Below are positions 21,154 to 32,529 of a stretch of 64,000 nt of DNA, one piece after another; within the stretch, counting starts at the first letter, position 1, and each line of letters begins with the position of its first letter. Source of the stretch: Eupeodes corollae (lineage: Eukaryota; Arthropoda; Insecta; Diptera; Syrphidae). The notes under the pieces were generated by a model, which did not search any database, was not told the DNA's origin, and was given only the letters and a program-made list of their open reading frames with translations. The position numbers were made by a program, and so were the translations under genes. The stretch spans positions 59,600,991-59,664,990 of the forward strand of contig NC_079149.1 of assembly GCF_945859685.1 (NCBI RefSeq), written 5' to 3'.

Positions 21154-21677
21154 ACGTACGTCCGTGACGTTTTTTTCGTCGTCCATAGCTCAAGAACCAG
21201 AAGGTATATCGATTTCAAATAAATTTTGTTATACAGGTAATAAGGCAAAAAGATGCAGAAACGGCCATAGCATAGCAGTTTGACAAAAAGGTGAGCATTT
21301 TGGTTAACCCTAATTATCTTACGAACCAAAAACGCTAGATACTTGAATTAAATTTTATATAACATATTGTAACGTAATATCAAGAAGTATATTTTTTGAA
21401 AAAAAATCCATTTAAAGGTTTTTTTATAAATCAAAAAAACTGAAAAAAATGTGTCACAATTTTACGACTAAAATATGATTTCATCTCCAAAACAATTTTT
21501 TGCAACGAAGAATAATGTTTTTTGACATCTAATATAATTTTGAGAAAAATCGAATTGACAGTTTTTTTTTTACAAAAAATAAAACTCTAAGAAAAACAAT
21601 ACTAAAACTTGGTAAACATTTACTTTCGACAAACTTATTTAATTTCACAGAAAATATTGTTTTGTTATATTCAGTAA
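21154..21677 (-). repeat. Repeat A, copy 4, minus arm, first part
   Basis: It reads the CpG tract (CGTACGTCCGTGACG), GTCCATAGCTCAAGAACCAG, AACCCTAATTATCTTACGAA, then body units up to ATTCAGTAA, where a Helitron interrupts it. The arm continues at 25332. Confidence 0.8.
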
Positions 21678-21679
21678 TC

Positions 21680-22010
21680 TTAATATATAAAAATCCAGTG
21701 TCATATGTATGTTCCCACTGAACTCTTCACCAAGTCAACCGATTTCGGTGAAATGTGGTATTTTATGTGAAATTTGGTCTAACTTAAGATATAGGATAGT
21801 TTATATTTCGATTAATGGTCTAAATTACATATATGTTGCATTAATATATAAAAACTCAATGTCATTATGTATGTTCCCAGTGAACTCTTCACCAAGTCAA
21901 CCGATTTCGATGAAAGTTGGCATTTTATGCGTAATTTGGTCTAACTTAAGACCAGACTTAGTTTATGTTTCGAGTAATGATCTAAATTGTTTAAATATAT
22001 GTTGCAAATG
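21680..22010 (+). repeat. Tandem duplication of the Helitron 5' end
   Basis: 21680-21840 and 21841-22008 are two copies of one segment of about 162-168 bp, each beginning TTAATATATAAAAA and containing GAACTCTTCACCAAGTCAAC CGATTTC. The open frame at 21709-22011 crosses both copies and is a by-product. Confidence 0.85.
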
Positions 22011-22524
22011 ATAAATACTTTATATAAAATCTACTGTTCTAATTATATATGATCATTATGTTTTCTGAAATATATTTTTACTTTGAAATAAAATTTTTAT
22101 TATTCTGTTTTTGTTCTTCAAGGAGACGAATATTTCACCAATCAATATTTTTAAACAGTTTTATCTTGACTGCAAAATTGTATAATTTTTTTCTATTTGG
22201 ATTGAATTTTAACTAACAATCCCTATTCTCAGCAAAGCTCGACATCAACGTCTTGAAAGAGCACACGAATCAGTTGAGCAAAGGGAAGAAAGAAATGCAG
22301 CTCAAAGAATCCATATAACAGATATTCGTGCACATGAATCAATGCTACAAGACTTTTTATCAAGAACAAGAACGAGCGTTAAAATTTCGCAATGAAACAC
22401 CTGGCATGTGTTGTGAATCCGTATTGCCATTACTTCCTACTCCACCTGAACCCTTGAAATCACTACTTTCTGGCATTTGAAATGATTCAAAATTATTTTT
22501 GCGTAAGACACGAAAGTTTAATTC

Positions 22525-23360
22525 TTGCTTTCAATTTGCGATCTCTTATCTGATGGTCGTAATTTTGAAACAACATTTAAAATACAAGGCCAAGTGTACC
22601 ATAAAATTGGATCATTGATGGCAATGCCAAATGAAGATCCAAAATTTCTCCAAATCTACTTCATGGGCAGTTGTGAAGAACGTGTGACAACTCGATGCCA
22701 GTATAATTTTATTGAACAAGCCAAAAGAGAGTGCAATTGTAGTATTGTTGGAAATATTTTTAGAGAACCGTAATCATCTGGTTCAACGGTTAAAAAGAGT
22801 ATCACAACAATTGAAAAATGACAATAATTAAATTGTTATCAAACCTGCCAAAGTACCATCAGGAGAGCACGCTGGTAGATTCAATGCGCCAACCGTAGAT
22901 GAAGTTGCTATTATTATGATCGGTGATCCAGTTAACAACAGATCTATTAAAATTACACACCGAGATAATACAGTGAGTAGAATTTCAGATATACACCGTT
23001 TGTTCGATGCACTCCAGTACCCTTTGATATTCTGTCAAGGACAAGATGAATATCACATCAGTATCAAACTGTGTGATCCAATGAAAAAAAGTTAGTTCAA
23101 TGAATTACTACGCGCATCGATTAATGATAAGACATAATCAGGACAATTACATTCTTCGATATCGTCAGTTGTATCATCAATACGTTGTAGATATGTTTGC
23201 TTAGATTGAAAGCGAACGTTTTGTGATTTATACGGTTTAACCAAGCTAAATTACGATCAGAGGAACACATCCACTTACGAGATGCTGTTGTTGGAAACAT
23301 CGATGGAAACTTAAACACCAATGAAATCGGCAGTGCAGTTATTCCAAAAAAAAGTAAATG
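22525..23360 (+). pseudogene. Helitron Rep-helicase protein, N-terminal remnant
   Basis: Successive frames give the region upstream of the Rep domain in insect Helitrons: YHKIGSLMAMPNEDPKFLQI (22585-22645), then VPSGEHAGRFNAPTVDEVA and DALQYPLIFCQGQDEYHI near 22850-23065, then MNYYAHRLMIRHNQDNYI and EEHIHLRDAVVGN near 23099-23300. At least three frame breaks separate them. At about 23350 the sequence jumps to the region after the Rep domain, so the HUH nuclease motif and its tyrosines are absent. Confidence 0.75.
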
Positions 23361-23367
23361 TTTATTT

Positions 23368-23890
23368 TTGCGTTTGTCGTTGGTTAATGTTCTTGGACCA
23401 ATCTCTTTCCAATTTTTACGAAAAGTTAATGGTCGAGTGTTCAGTACGTATCAAGATGCATGTCGTGAGTTGCAACTTTTAGAAGATGACAATCATTGGG
23501 ATCTGACACTTGCTGATGCAGCTTTAACGTCCTCGCCAAGTTGTATTTGTCAACTATTTGCCATCATCTTGATGACATGTTTTCCAACACAGTCATCTAT
23601 ACTGTGGGAAAAAATATAAGAACTACATGACTGAAGACATACTATACCGACTTAAACAAACAAACAAATGTCCAAATCTAGATTTATCGCCAGATATGTA
23701 TAATGAAGCATTAATATTAATTCAAAACTTATGTATTATGATCTCAAACTCATCACTTAGTCATTATGGTATCCCATCACCTAATAGTCCAGCTATGGAC
23801 TTAGTGAATAGTGATTTGCAATTGTTACAATTGTTGCTAATAATAAACCATTATTAGGTGACGAACAATAAAATGTATACAATCGGATTA
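23368..23890 (+). pseudogene. Helitron protein, linker before the helicase
   Basis: Two frames (23368-23619 and 23627-23857) carry NGRVFSTYQDACRELQLLED and DNHWDLTLADAAL, a segment that precedes the helicase in Helitron proteins and in PIF1-like elements generally, then MTEDILYRLKQTNKCPNLDL. One frame break lies between them and another precedes the Walker A motif. Confidence 0.75.
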
Positions 23891-25181
23891 TGTTGGCTGT
23901 TGATGCTAAACAAAGTGGTTTCTTTTTCTTGGATGCACCAGGTGGAACCGGTAAAACATTTTTGATATCGTTGATCCTTGCGAAAGTACGGTCACAAAAA
24001 AAAGCAATTGCATCATCAGGCACAGCTGCTACTTTGTTAGATGGTGGTCGAACAGCACATTCTGCTTTTAAGTTACCACTAGATGTCCATAAAAATCCAA
24101 ATGCTATGTAATGGCTACAGTGTTACAAAGGAGTTCAATCATAATTTTGGATGAGTGTACCATGGCTCATAAACATTCACTCGAAGCATTAAATATAACT
24201 TTGCAGGATTTAAACAGTAATGACAGCCTTTTTGGTGGAGCTATTCTATTATTGTCTGGTGATTTTCGGCAAACATTGCCAGGGATTCCTCGCTCTACTT
24301 TTGCTGATGAAATCAATGCATGTTTAAAACAATCATTTTTATGGAGAAACGTCGAAACACTAAGGTTAGCATGCGAGTACAACTCCAAAATGATCTGACA
24401 GCACGAGTATTTTCTCAGCAACTATTAGATATTGGAAAGGGTGAAGTGGAATTTAATCAAGGTACCGAATGCATAAGATTCCCAGACAATTTCTGTACTG
24501 TTGTTGAAACTAAAAATAATCTGATCGAGAATGTCTTCCCAGATATAATAAATAACTATTTAAATCACAATTGGCTCATTAATTGTGCTATTTTGGAAGC
24601 AAAAATGTTGATGCAGATCTAATTAACTACCAGATACAACAATTATTACGAGGCGATATAATGTCGTTTAAGTCAATCGACGCTACTGTCGATGAAGACA
24701 AGGTAGTGAATTTTCCATTTGAATTTTTGAATTCTTTAGACATATCACGAATGCCACCACACAATCTTCGGTTAAAAATTGGATCACCGATTATTCTTCT
24801 GCGTAATTTGAACCCCCTAAACTATGCAACGGTACACGTTTGGTAATCAAAAAAATCACCGGAAATGTTCCCGAAGCAACTATTTTGGCAGGAAAGTTTA
24901 AAGGAGAAATCGTTCTGTTACCACGCATTCCAATGATACCGTCAGATTCTCCAATACCTTTCAAAAGACTGCAATTTCCTATCCGTTTAGCTTTCGCGAT
25001 GACTATTAACAAATTACAAGGACAAACAATGTCTATTTGCGGCTTAGACATAGAGAATCCGTGTTCCTTTCATGGGCAATTATACGTGGTCTATTCACGT
25101 GTAGGGAGACCATCGAGCTTATTTGTGTTGACAAAAGACAGGCTGACCAAAAATATTGTTCATCGATTGGCACTTCAGTAA
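23890..25181 (+). pseudogene. Helitron PIF1-type helicase, frameshifted
   Basis: The superfamily 1 helicase that would unwind the donor strand. Motifs appear in order over five frames: Walker A DAPGGTGKTF (23930-23960), Walker B IIILDECTMAH (24135-24170), LLSGDFRQTLPGIPR (24250-24295), LSIGSPI-like LKIGSPIILLRNLNP (24772-24816), FAMTINKLQGQTMS (24995-25036) and VVYSRVGRPSSLFV (25085-25130). The catalytic lysine and DE box are intact, but frame breaks at about 24111, 24395, 24620 and 24843 disable it. The stop at 25181 lies 150 bp before the Helitron 3' end. Confidence 0.85.
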
Positions 25182-25331
25182 ACTTTAACTGTGATTTTAT
25201 TTAATTTATGTTAATCATAGTATTTATTAATAAAATAAAATTAAAGATGTTATGTAAATTAGTGTTCAATTTTGTCTACTAAGTCCTTCCTTAATTACTC
25301 AGCCACAGCAACGCGTGGTCGGGTCTGCTAG

Positions 25332-25395
25332 TTTTTATATAAAAATCCAACAGTCCGTTTTTTCATAAAAATAAAATCTACAAAAATATATATGA
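25332..25395 (-). repeat. Repeat A, copy 4, minus arm resumed
   Basis: TTTTTATATAAAAATCCAAC and CAGTCCGTTTTTTCATAAAA continue the arm broken at 21677. The copy ends without the GAGGCTGGGATGCG terminus. Confidence 0.8.
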
Positions 25396-25439
25396 AATTC
25401 AACAGAAAAAGATACAAATTGCTAAAAATTATGCTCAGT

Positions 25440-25740
25440 CTCATTCTCAGCCAAATAACTTTTTTTTTGATACAGAGCGTAAGACATTGAGTGTAGCTTC
25501 GGCTGTCCTGTTGAAACCAAAAATGTTGCTGATATTCTACTCTTCATATTTTTTGAACAAAAATTCCTTCAACATGGCCCGATAACGATCGCCATTGATT
25601 GTAAGGGCCATTCCTTGCTCATTTTCGAAAAATGGCCCAATATCTGAAAAGAGTTTTTTTGGCAAAATCGGCATCTTATTTAAGTCAATCTCAAGCAATA
25701 TTTCCCAGCCTTGTTCAAACTTATATATAACCATATTCGT
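25440..25740 (-). pseudogene. Mariner-type transposase fragment (-)
   Basis: On the minus strand, SDIGPFFENEQGMALTINGD followed by RYRAMLKEFLFKKYEE, then after a stop a decayed FNRTAEATLNVLRS. This matches the IIGPYFF...VTVNGDRYRSMLTNFLL stretch of the element at 44068, so it is the catalytic-domain middle of the same transposase group. No termini found. Confidence 0.65.
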
Positions 25741-25925
25741 TCAGCGGAAGAACAAAACTAATTATCTGTCAAATCAGACATAACTAAGTGTTACTATTCA
25801 TGAAAAACGTTAGATGGGTGACCCCATATAAATCCCTTAATCAGTGGCCACGTCAAGCTAAGTTTGCCTGCATTTCATTTGACATTTTTTAACTTTCAAA
25901 CTTAATCAATTTGATCAATTGAAAA

Positions 25926-26780
25926 TGCATATCGTGCACTTTGGGATTTTTTGGCCATTTGGAGGCTGTACAGTTGATAAAACAGCGACAAAATTTGAGC
26001 AAAACGGATATGTAAGAGATGTAAAAGCACCAAAGCATGTTCGTACAGCTCGTACTACAGAAAATAGTGTGAATTGAAGAGACTCCACCTAAACTCTTTG
26101 CACCTCTCACACTCGTCGTTGATAAAAATTATGCATTAAGGCTTACATTTACACACTTAGAAGGTTTTAAACATCCGTTAATGGTCATATCAACAGTGGA
26201 TGATTAAGTTTCTAAAAAAAACATGTTTAATGGTGGACACATTTTCAACTCGGTCGATTCGTCAATAAGGGGAATTGCCGCAGTCTGGCAAATGATGATC
26301 CAAAAATGATTGTTGAAAAACAAACTAGCTCAAAAAGAGTGAGTTTGGTGCGGTTGATGAGCTGACGGCATCATCTGGCCGTATTTTTTTTACCAAAATT
26401 AGGTAGGTCAGAAAGTTACTGTGAATGGTATTTGCTATCATCAGATGATGACGAACTTTTTATGGCATGAATTGGAAGATTTGGATGTGGTAAATATTTG
26501 GTTTCAAAAGGACGTGACGGTGCCACTTGCCAAACAGCTTACGAAACAATGGCTCTTTTGCACTATAAATTCAATGGACGTGTTATCTCATGTGGTGGAA
26601 ATGTCGATTGGCCGCCAAGATCTCGCAATTTGACACTGTTGGACTTCTTTTTTCGAGATATTTGAAATAAAAGGTGTACGTCGATAAAGTTAACGACAAT
26701 TCAAGAGCTTCAGAATGAGATAATTTGGCTCTTTATAGGCATAGAATCTCAATTTCAAACTTTCAACCAAAGCCTCACAT
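25926..26780 (+). pseudogene. Mariner-type transposase, decayed (+)
   Basis: Pieces in order on +: FEQNGYVRDVKAPKHVRTAR (25998-26060, the HTH-to-catalytic linker), GRFVNKGNCRSLANDDPKMI (26252-26310), VTVNGICYHQMMTNFLWHEL (26418-26480), VNIWFQKDVTVPLAKQL (second catalytic Asp region), and a C-terminal remnant to about 26780. It has many stops. The conserved RYRQML and WFQQD motifs tie it to the mariner-like group at 44068. It abuts a Tc1 remnant on the opposite strand. Confidence 0.65.
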
Positions 26781-26782
26781 TG

Positions 26783-27678
26783 TTACTTTGAAATTGCATA
26801 ACAAGCATTTTGAATCCCCTGCCACAAGTGTGTTAAATTGGTTGGTTTTTTATGCGCAATGTGATGTTCAACATCATTCCACAAATTCTCGATCGGGTTA
26901 AGATCAGGTGATTGTGCTGGCCACTTCAAAACATCGAGTTTATTCACCTCTAAGGCACACTTCACTAACTGTGAAGTGTGTTTAGGGTCGTTTTCGTGCA
27001 TGAAGCGTCATAATAACGTCAAATTGTCTTTTGCGTAGGGTATCATATGATCCAACAGGATATCTCTGTACACTTTCTGGTCCATTTTGGTGTCAATTTT
27101 GAACGATGGGGCCAACTCCGCGCCGTGCCATGAAAACACAGCCCAGACCATAACGTTGCCTCCACCATGTTTCACCGTGTTAATGGTGTACCTTGGATCA
27201 TATTCCCTATTTTTTGGACGCAATACATATTTTTTCCCAACCGATCCGAACCTGCAAAATTTAGATTCATCGCTCCAGAACACGTTTTTCCAAAAACTAA
27301 TTGGTTTTTCTAAGTTAGCTTTGACAAATTGTAAACTAGATTTCAGATTTTTATTGATACTAGCGGTTTTCTCTGAGCAACGCACCCACGTAGATTGTTT
27401 TAATTTTATCGGTGTCTTATGGTCCTCGAGGAAACATTTACTCCATAGTTCGTTGAAAGTTCGCTTCCAATGACACTGGAGGTCTTAAACGGATCCTTGG
27501 TCGATAACCTATAAATTATTCTATATTCATTTGTAGTTGTCTTTTTGGTCAGGGGGTTTTGTTTAACGTTTTCAATAATTCCAAACTTTTTGAAATGACG
27601 AAAACCATTATAAACCAGCTTCCTGGAGCATTCTAACAACTAATAAATATCTGTTACCGTCCGACCTTTTGACTTCAT
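26783..27678 (-). pseudogene. Tc1-like transposase, frameshifted
   Basis: The start ATG is at 27678 (MKSKGRTVTDIY), then a stop, the HTH region (SRKLVYNGFRHFKKFGIIE at 27406-27639, with RLSTKDPFKTS), the catalytic core (27008-27385: WKNVFWSDESKFCRFGS with the first Asp, HGGGNVMVWAVFSWHG) and the C-terminal part (26783-27001: NDPKHTSQL, WPAQSPDLNPIENLW with the catalytic Glu). Frame breaks fall near 27395 and 27004. Where the family usually has D-N-D-P-K-H, this copy has E-N-D-P-K-H, so the second catalytic residue is lost. Confidence 0.85.
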
Positions 27679-27789
27679 TTTCAAGATCAGACTTCTTTTT
27701 TTCTTTGAGCACCAAAGAAAATACCAAACGATATTTTACGGTATAATACTTGTACTCTTTTCAATGTGCTAAATTCGTGTCCACCACTG
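26783..27789 (-). mobile_element. Tc1-like transposon remnant (-)
   Basis: The 5' end on the minus strand is CAGTGGTGGACACGAATTTA (27789 inward) next to a TA (27790-27791), typical of a Tc1-type inverted end and its target. The transposase follows (27678-26783). The other inverted end was not found, since the element meets the mariner remnant at about 26780. Confidence 0.7.
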
Positions 27790-27791
27790 TA

Positions 27792-29909
27792 TGTCATAAA
27801 GGTCGCGAAGATCATTTGACCGATATTTTATTTCATACATAATTGAACCAAACCAATATTATAATAGTAAAAAATGACAATAATTTTCTAAAAAATTAGT
27901 GTTCTATTCGAAATCAACCTAGGCCTTTGAAATGTAACCACCCTCTAAAAACAGGTATCTACTTATATAGATAAACAAATTATTTTGACTGTTCCAGCTC
28001 AGTTCTAGATCTGGATTCACAAAAAATTCTCACACACTTCAACAATCTCTATAACAGTCCTTGCCTACCGCAACCTACAGGAATCAGATATTAATCTCTA
28101 AAACTTTAACTAACCACCGTGATAACAAGGTTCTTGATCCCATCATATAGCTATAAGTGAATTAAATAAAGTGCTCCATCCAACTCTAAAAAGTGATTCA
28201 TACGTTATATGCATGTGTATTTGTGTATATTTGTGCACGAATGTATATGTACACATTGTTAAGTGTTAATACAAACATAAAACACCAGGAACCTTTTAGG
28301 AACTTAATTTTATTCATAGCAACTAACTTGAATGCTTTTTGTTTTACGACTAACAACAACAACAACAAGAAGAAGAGTGGAAACAATACGAACAACTTCC
28401 ATTCCAAAACAAGCTTCTTCCCACGCGTTGAGGTTGGTTGCTTGGTTGTGATGCTTATCCTGAAAAACCCTTAAATAACTTCATCTTAAATTTTCCTCCA
28501 ATTTTCAAACTCCCCAACACCACAATATCCTCCATTGCGCTTTGCCATCATCACACCAAATGTACGTAGGTACATCCATAGCTACAGAGCTTCTTCTTCA
28601 TCTTCTTTTTTTAGTGCTATAATGAAATTGTGTGATTTATCCCCAAAAGTCAACCCATGAATAAATCATGAAGTGAAAGGGGCTATACCTATAGGAGCAG
28701 AACAGGAGGGCAGAATGAAATTTCCATTTTTAGCCCTCGAGGATTCTACTCTGATGTGAAGTATGTAAAGTTTACTTGGACAATGAAATCTCCCAAGCAC
28801 GCGGTAAATTTATTCTCAGTGCGGAACCACTTTTAAACTAAACTCTAGACTATGACGTGAATTGTGGTCGGTTGATGCACAACTATCGTTTCTTTACTTG
28901 GCTATTAAAGTTCATATTATTCTCGTAATCGATTAAATCAGCTGCTTATTCATTTGGTCTTCACAAATCCTTTAAGTGGAATTCATACTGAAATTCAAAT
29001 GTATACCTAACTCTCGTGGTATGGTAATATTTTTTAATTTTTCTACTTCATTTTGAAGGCTTTCAACATCATGAGAGGAATATTTTTTTAAATTTAGAAT
29101 TGAATAAATTTCCATATTGTCAACAGAACTTAGAGAGCAAGATAAGGGTCATTCTTATCAACCATAGTATCTACTTATAGTGCAGTCTCTAAAGTGTGTA
29201 ACTTATTGAGTGTGTAAAATCAAGTGGATCCATACATCTGGTATATGTTTTGGATGGAATTTATAGCGTTCACTTTTCAATACCAAAAACATACAACATT
29301 TGCTAAGGTCAACAAAATTTCAGATACTAGGGCCAAATTTAAATTTTTGAAACTGCTGATGATTTCCTGAAATCTGTTCAAATCTTAGGTATAGCTTAAC
29401 TAGTTTAGTAATTTTGAGTAGCACAGATCAAAAATGTACACACAACTTATTATAATAGTGTCGACGGTGCACCTAGGCGTATACGTATTTTTTTGTTCAT
29501 TACTTGCTCTTGCTAACAATATGTAATTGGTATTTTGATATTTATTTGTATGTCAGCTGTATATCAAGTTAAACACGTAACAGTGGACGAGTGCAATAAA
29601 AGGGAACGGCTAGAAACACAAAAATTAAGTCTGTTACATAGATATCATGGAATCTTCTTAACAAACAATTTTAAGAGTAAAATACAACAACGATATTTGA
29701 AGAAATTAAGTTAAATTCTACACCGATATTTGAAGAAAGTTACCAGATCAAACTAAAGTAGGTCAAAAACAAACCAAACTATTACATTAAATGCCACCTT
29801 TAGTTTGTGAGCTGATTAAGAATCAAGATCAGTAAACAGGTCAAACCCGTATGTTACTTTAGGTAGGACAAGTGCTTTTACCAGCTTCAATTTAATATGG
29901 GTAGGTAAT
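27792..29909. other. AT-rich DNA with (AAC)n/(AAG)n, no gene seen
   Basis: No coding region or element recognised over 2.1 kb. A trinucleotide run (AAC)n passing into (AAG)n lies at 28352-28376. A 31-bp motif shared with 20249-20280 lies at 29466-29496. Confidence 0.35.
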
Positions 29910-29922
29910 ACGGATTAGTTAT
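29910..29922. repeat. Target site duplication of SINE copy 3 (left)
   Basis: ACGGATTAGTTAT is repeated exactly at 30196-30208, a 13-bp duplication around an uninterrupted SINE. Confidence 0.85.
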
Positions 29923-30195
29923 TAAAAAAAATAAATTAAATTGGGTGGCGCAACAGTCCGTTTGAGAACCATTGCCTAGTGACCGACAACTCTCAACCAT
30001 CCTGTGTTCGAGTACTGTTGTCAGGGATGGAAGGGACCTACAGTTTAAAGCCGAATCCGAACGGCAAATTTGAGAAAGCACTTTTCAGGACAAGAATTAC
30101 TCTTGGAGAATTTGTCAATTCCTTGCAAGAGGCATAGGCAGGGATCGAACCCAAGATCACTCGCATGACAGTCCAACGCACGCCACGGGTACTGC
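29923..30195 (-). mobile_element. tRNA-derived SINE, copy 3, uninterrupted (-)
   Basis: Reading on the minus strand: GTACCCGTGGC, then a head that lacks about 10 nt (ATGGTTAGTG region), GCGTTGGACTGTCATGCGAG, the B box GGGTTCGATCCC, the body, and the 3' end GCGCCACCCAATTTAATTTA. This is the only full copy with no LINE-A inside. It also lacks the sequence on the 5' side of the LINE-A nick. Confidence 0.85.
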
Positions 30196-30344
30196 ACGGA
30201 TTAGTTATAGTTTTACTTTTTCATCAATTATAGAATTTTCATCTCTTACAGCCTTATTAAATAAAAATATAATATTTACATGTTTGTAGGTGGGTATATA
30301 ATATACACAATAAATAGATTAAAAATTCTTATGTATTAGACAAT

Positions 30345-32085
30345 AAATAAATAACATAATAGTAAAACCACGCAAAGGTATTACAAGATAAATAATAAGT
30401 TAATGATAGAACATAACAGCATAAAAACATATTTCAAAAACATCTTTAATCAAATTTAAATTTGGCTAAGAATAATAGATTTAAAAGCATCTCTTGTACA
30501 ATTTAACATGAAATCAATTCTTTCACATAATGCATTAGCTTCTCTGATGTTGATAGACTGATGGAATTGTTCATAAATCAAAAATCTTTCGCGCGTAACT
30601 CTTGAGGGAGTATATCCCTCATAGAACAAATCTATAAGCGGAGGACATTTTATATGCCTAGTTATTGTATCCGTGACAAACATTATCGAAAACTATTTCC
30701 GCCGTGTTTCTAGAGATTTCATTCCAAATAATAAGCATCTGGTTTCGTAGGAAGGTCTTATAATCCTCGATCTCAATTTAAAAAAATCATGTCTTGTAAA
30801 GGTTCTTTGAACATTTTCTATCCTTTTTGATGAGTTTGAATAATATGGATTCCAAACTGTACAGCAGTATTGTAGCACAGATCTAACCAATGAGTTTTAT
30901 AACGATATAAGAGTATATGAATCATTAAACTCTCTTGTATTCCTTTTAAGAAAACCCAGCATCTGATTTGCTTTGTTGATCATATAATCAAAATGTGCGT
31001 GGAATGACAAGTTGACATCAAGAATAATCCTAGATCTTTTTTTGCATTACTCTTTCTAGGTTTATGTTGTTAATGCTATAATCAAACATTATTTTTTAAA
31101 GTTCCTGTAACAAGACAAAACTTGACATTTAGCAACATTTAGATCCAGGTAGTTTGCTTAACACCAAATTGCCAAACTATGCAAGTCGGATAACAAAAGA
31201 TAACAGTCAGAATTGCAGGAAATCTTTCTGTAAAGCTTAAGATCATCTGCGAAAAGAAGACAGGATGAGTTTTTAAAGAAAGTGGGAATATCATTGAGAA
31301 ACGGGAGAAATAAGAGCGGTCCCAAATGACTCCCTTGGGGGACACCCGATGGGACATCTATATCATCGGATCTATAATTTTTAATTTTAACAACTTGAAC
31401 CCTACCAGTCAGATAAGATTCAATCCACATTAATAAAGAGGAGTGAATACCAAAACAGAAAAGCTTGTGAATCAGAATTTTGTGATTAACTCTATCAAAA
31501 GTCTTTGCAAAATTGGTAAAGATGATGTCAGTTTGATAGCCTTTTTCCATATTAGATATAATGGCATTTATCATAATCATTAAATTTGTCGATGTTGATT
31601 TACCTGAAACAAAACCATGCTGAAAGACCGATATTTTACCTTGAGTTACAAGTGAAATTCTGTTGTAAACTATTTTTTCAAATAATTTATATAATGCAGA
31701 GATTTTATAAATTGGTCTGTAATTTGTTATTTCGTGTTTAGATCCTGATTTGAAAATCGGAGACAAAAACGAAATTTTCCAGGAACCCAAGAAATTGCCA
31801 CTCGCAAGAGATAAATTAAAAATCTGGGTGAGCCGAGCGGCTTGGCTAACGCACTCGCACATATTTTTAGAAGTATGGGAGGAATATTGTCTGGACCTTC
31901 ACTTGTATTCACATCCAAGCTTAAAAGAGCTGATTCAACTTCAACCTTAGAATAAGTGAAGCAAGATCATAACATTTTCTAACCCCTGAAGGCTCATCAA
32001 TTAAAACAGATTCAGAGGAATAAACTGATTGGAAGTAACTTGCAAACAAATTACAAATCTCCGATAACTCACTCGTAATAGTAGC
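30345..32085 (-). mobile_element. Jockey-type LINE ('LINE-D') copy 1 (-)
   Basis: On the minus strand this has a decayed segment before RT (32085-31920), RT (31918-31158), the thumb region (30890-30693: VRSVLQYCCTVWNPYYSNSS) and a C-terminal piece (30683-30456), then an A/T-rich tail with AATAAATAAATAA near 30345. A sister copy starts immediately to the right on the opposite strand. Confidence 0.8.
31158..31918 (-). pseudogene. LINE-D reverse transcriptase core
   Basis: Two overlapping frames. 31918-31727 has NTSEGPDNIPPILLKICASA (RT start). 31862-31158 (234 codons) has ISFLSPIFKSGSKHEITNYR, QHGFVSGKSTSTNLMIM, motif A as FTNFAKTFDRVNHKIL (the usual DF.KAFD has lost its first Asp), motif B VPSGVPQGSHLGPLLFLPFL, and motif C LLFADDLKLYR intact. 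Loss of the motif A aspartate and the frameshifts indicate an inactive copy. Confidence 0.85.
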
Positions 32086-32529
32086 TAGGTACTGCATACA
32101 GCTTGTAATAGATAGTCCTCTAAGTGTAAATCTATTTGTGAAAACTCAAATCCATCGCAAAATGTTATTTGTATTGGTGACTTAAATTTAGGAAATATCA
32201 AGTGGTTATTGGACTGAGGTGATAATTTGTCGGTTCCAATCGAAGTTACTTCTGAAATTAAGGTTAATTGAATAGATTTTTTATCCAGTTTGACTTTCTA
32301 CAAATCAATCATTTTTCTAATAGCGTAGGTCGGATACTTGACCTTATTTTTGTAGATGAAGAATTTTATATTTATGTTGAAAAATCTGATACTCCAATTG
32401 TGAATAACTTTGTCCATCATATTGAACTTGAAGGTAATTTATGTTTTTATATGTTTTAAATAACAATACTGTTATACCTAATAATAAGGCTAACTATTAT
32501 GCAATTATTGAGTATTTTTATCTATTCCT

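Larger units (their letters stand above)
21678..25331 (+). mobile_element. Helitron, 3.65 kb, internally deleted
   Basis: The 5' end is TCTTAATATATAAAAATCC and the 3' end GGGTCTGCTAG, with GCCACAGCAACGCGTGGTC forming a short hairpin just before CTAG. It sits between host A (21677) and T (25332). Joining the flanks restores the repeat A sequence CAGTAATTTTTATATAAAAA found in other copies, without target duplication. The interior holds Helitron-type N-terminal and PIF1-type helicase remnants. These termini and the A|T insertion are diagnostic of Helitrons. Confidence 0.9.

Noticed and set aside
28193..28474. Coding frame around the (AAC)n/(AAG)n run
   Set aside because: Composition is low-complexity (N/K runs) with no domain and no splice context.
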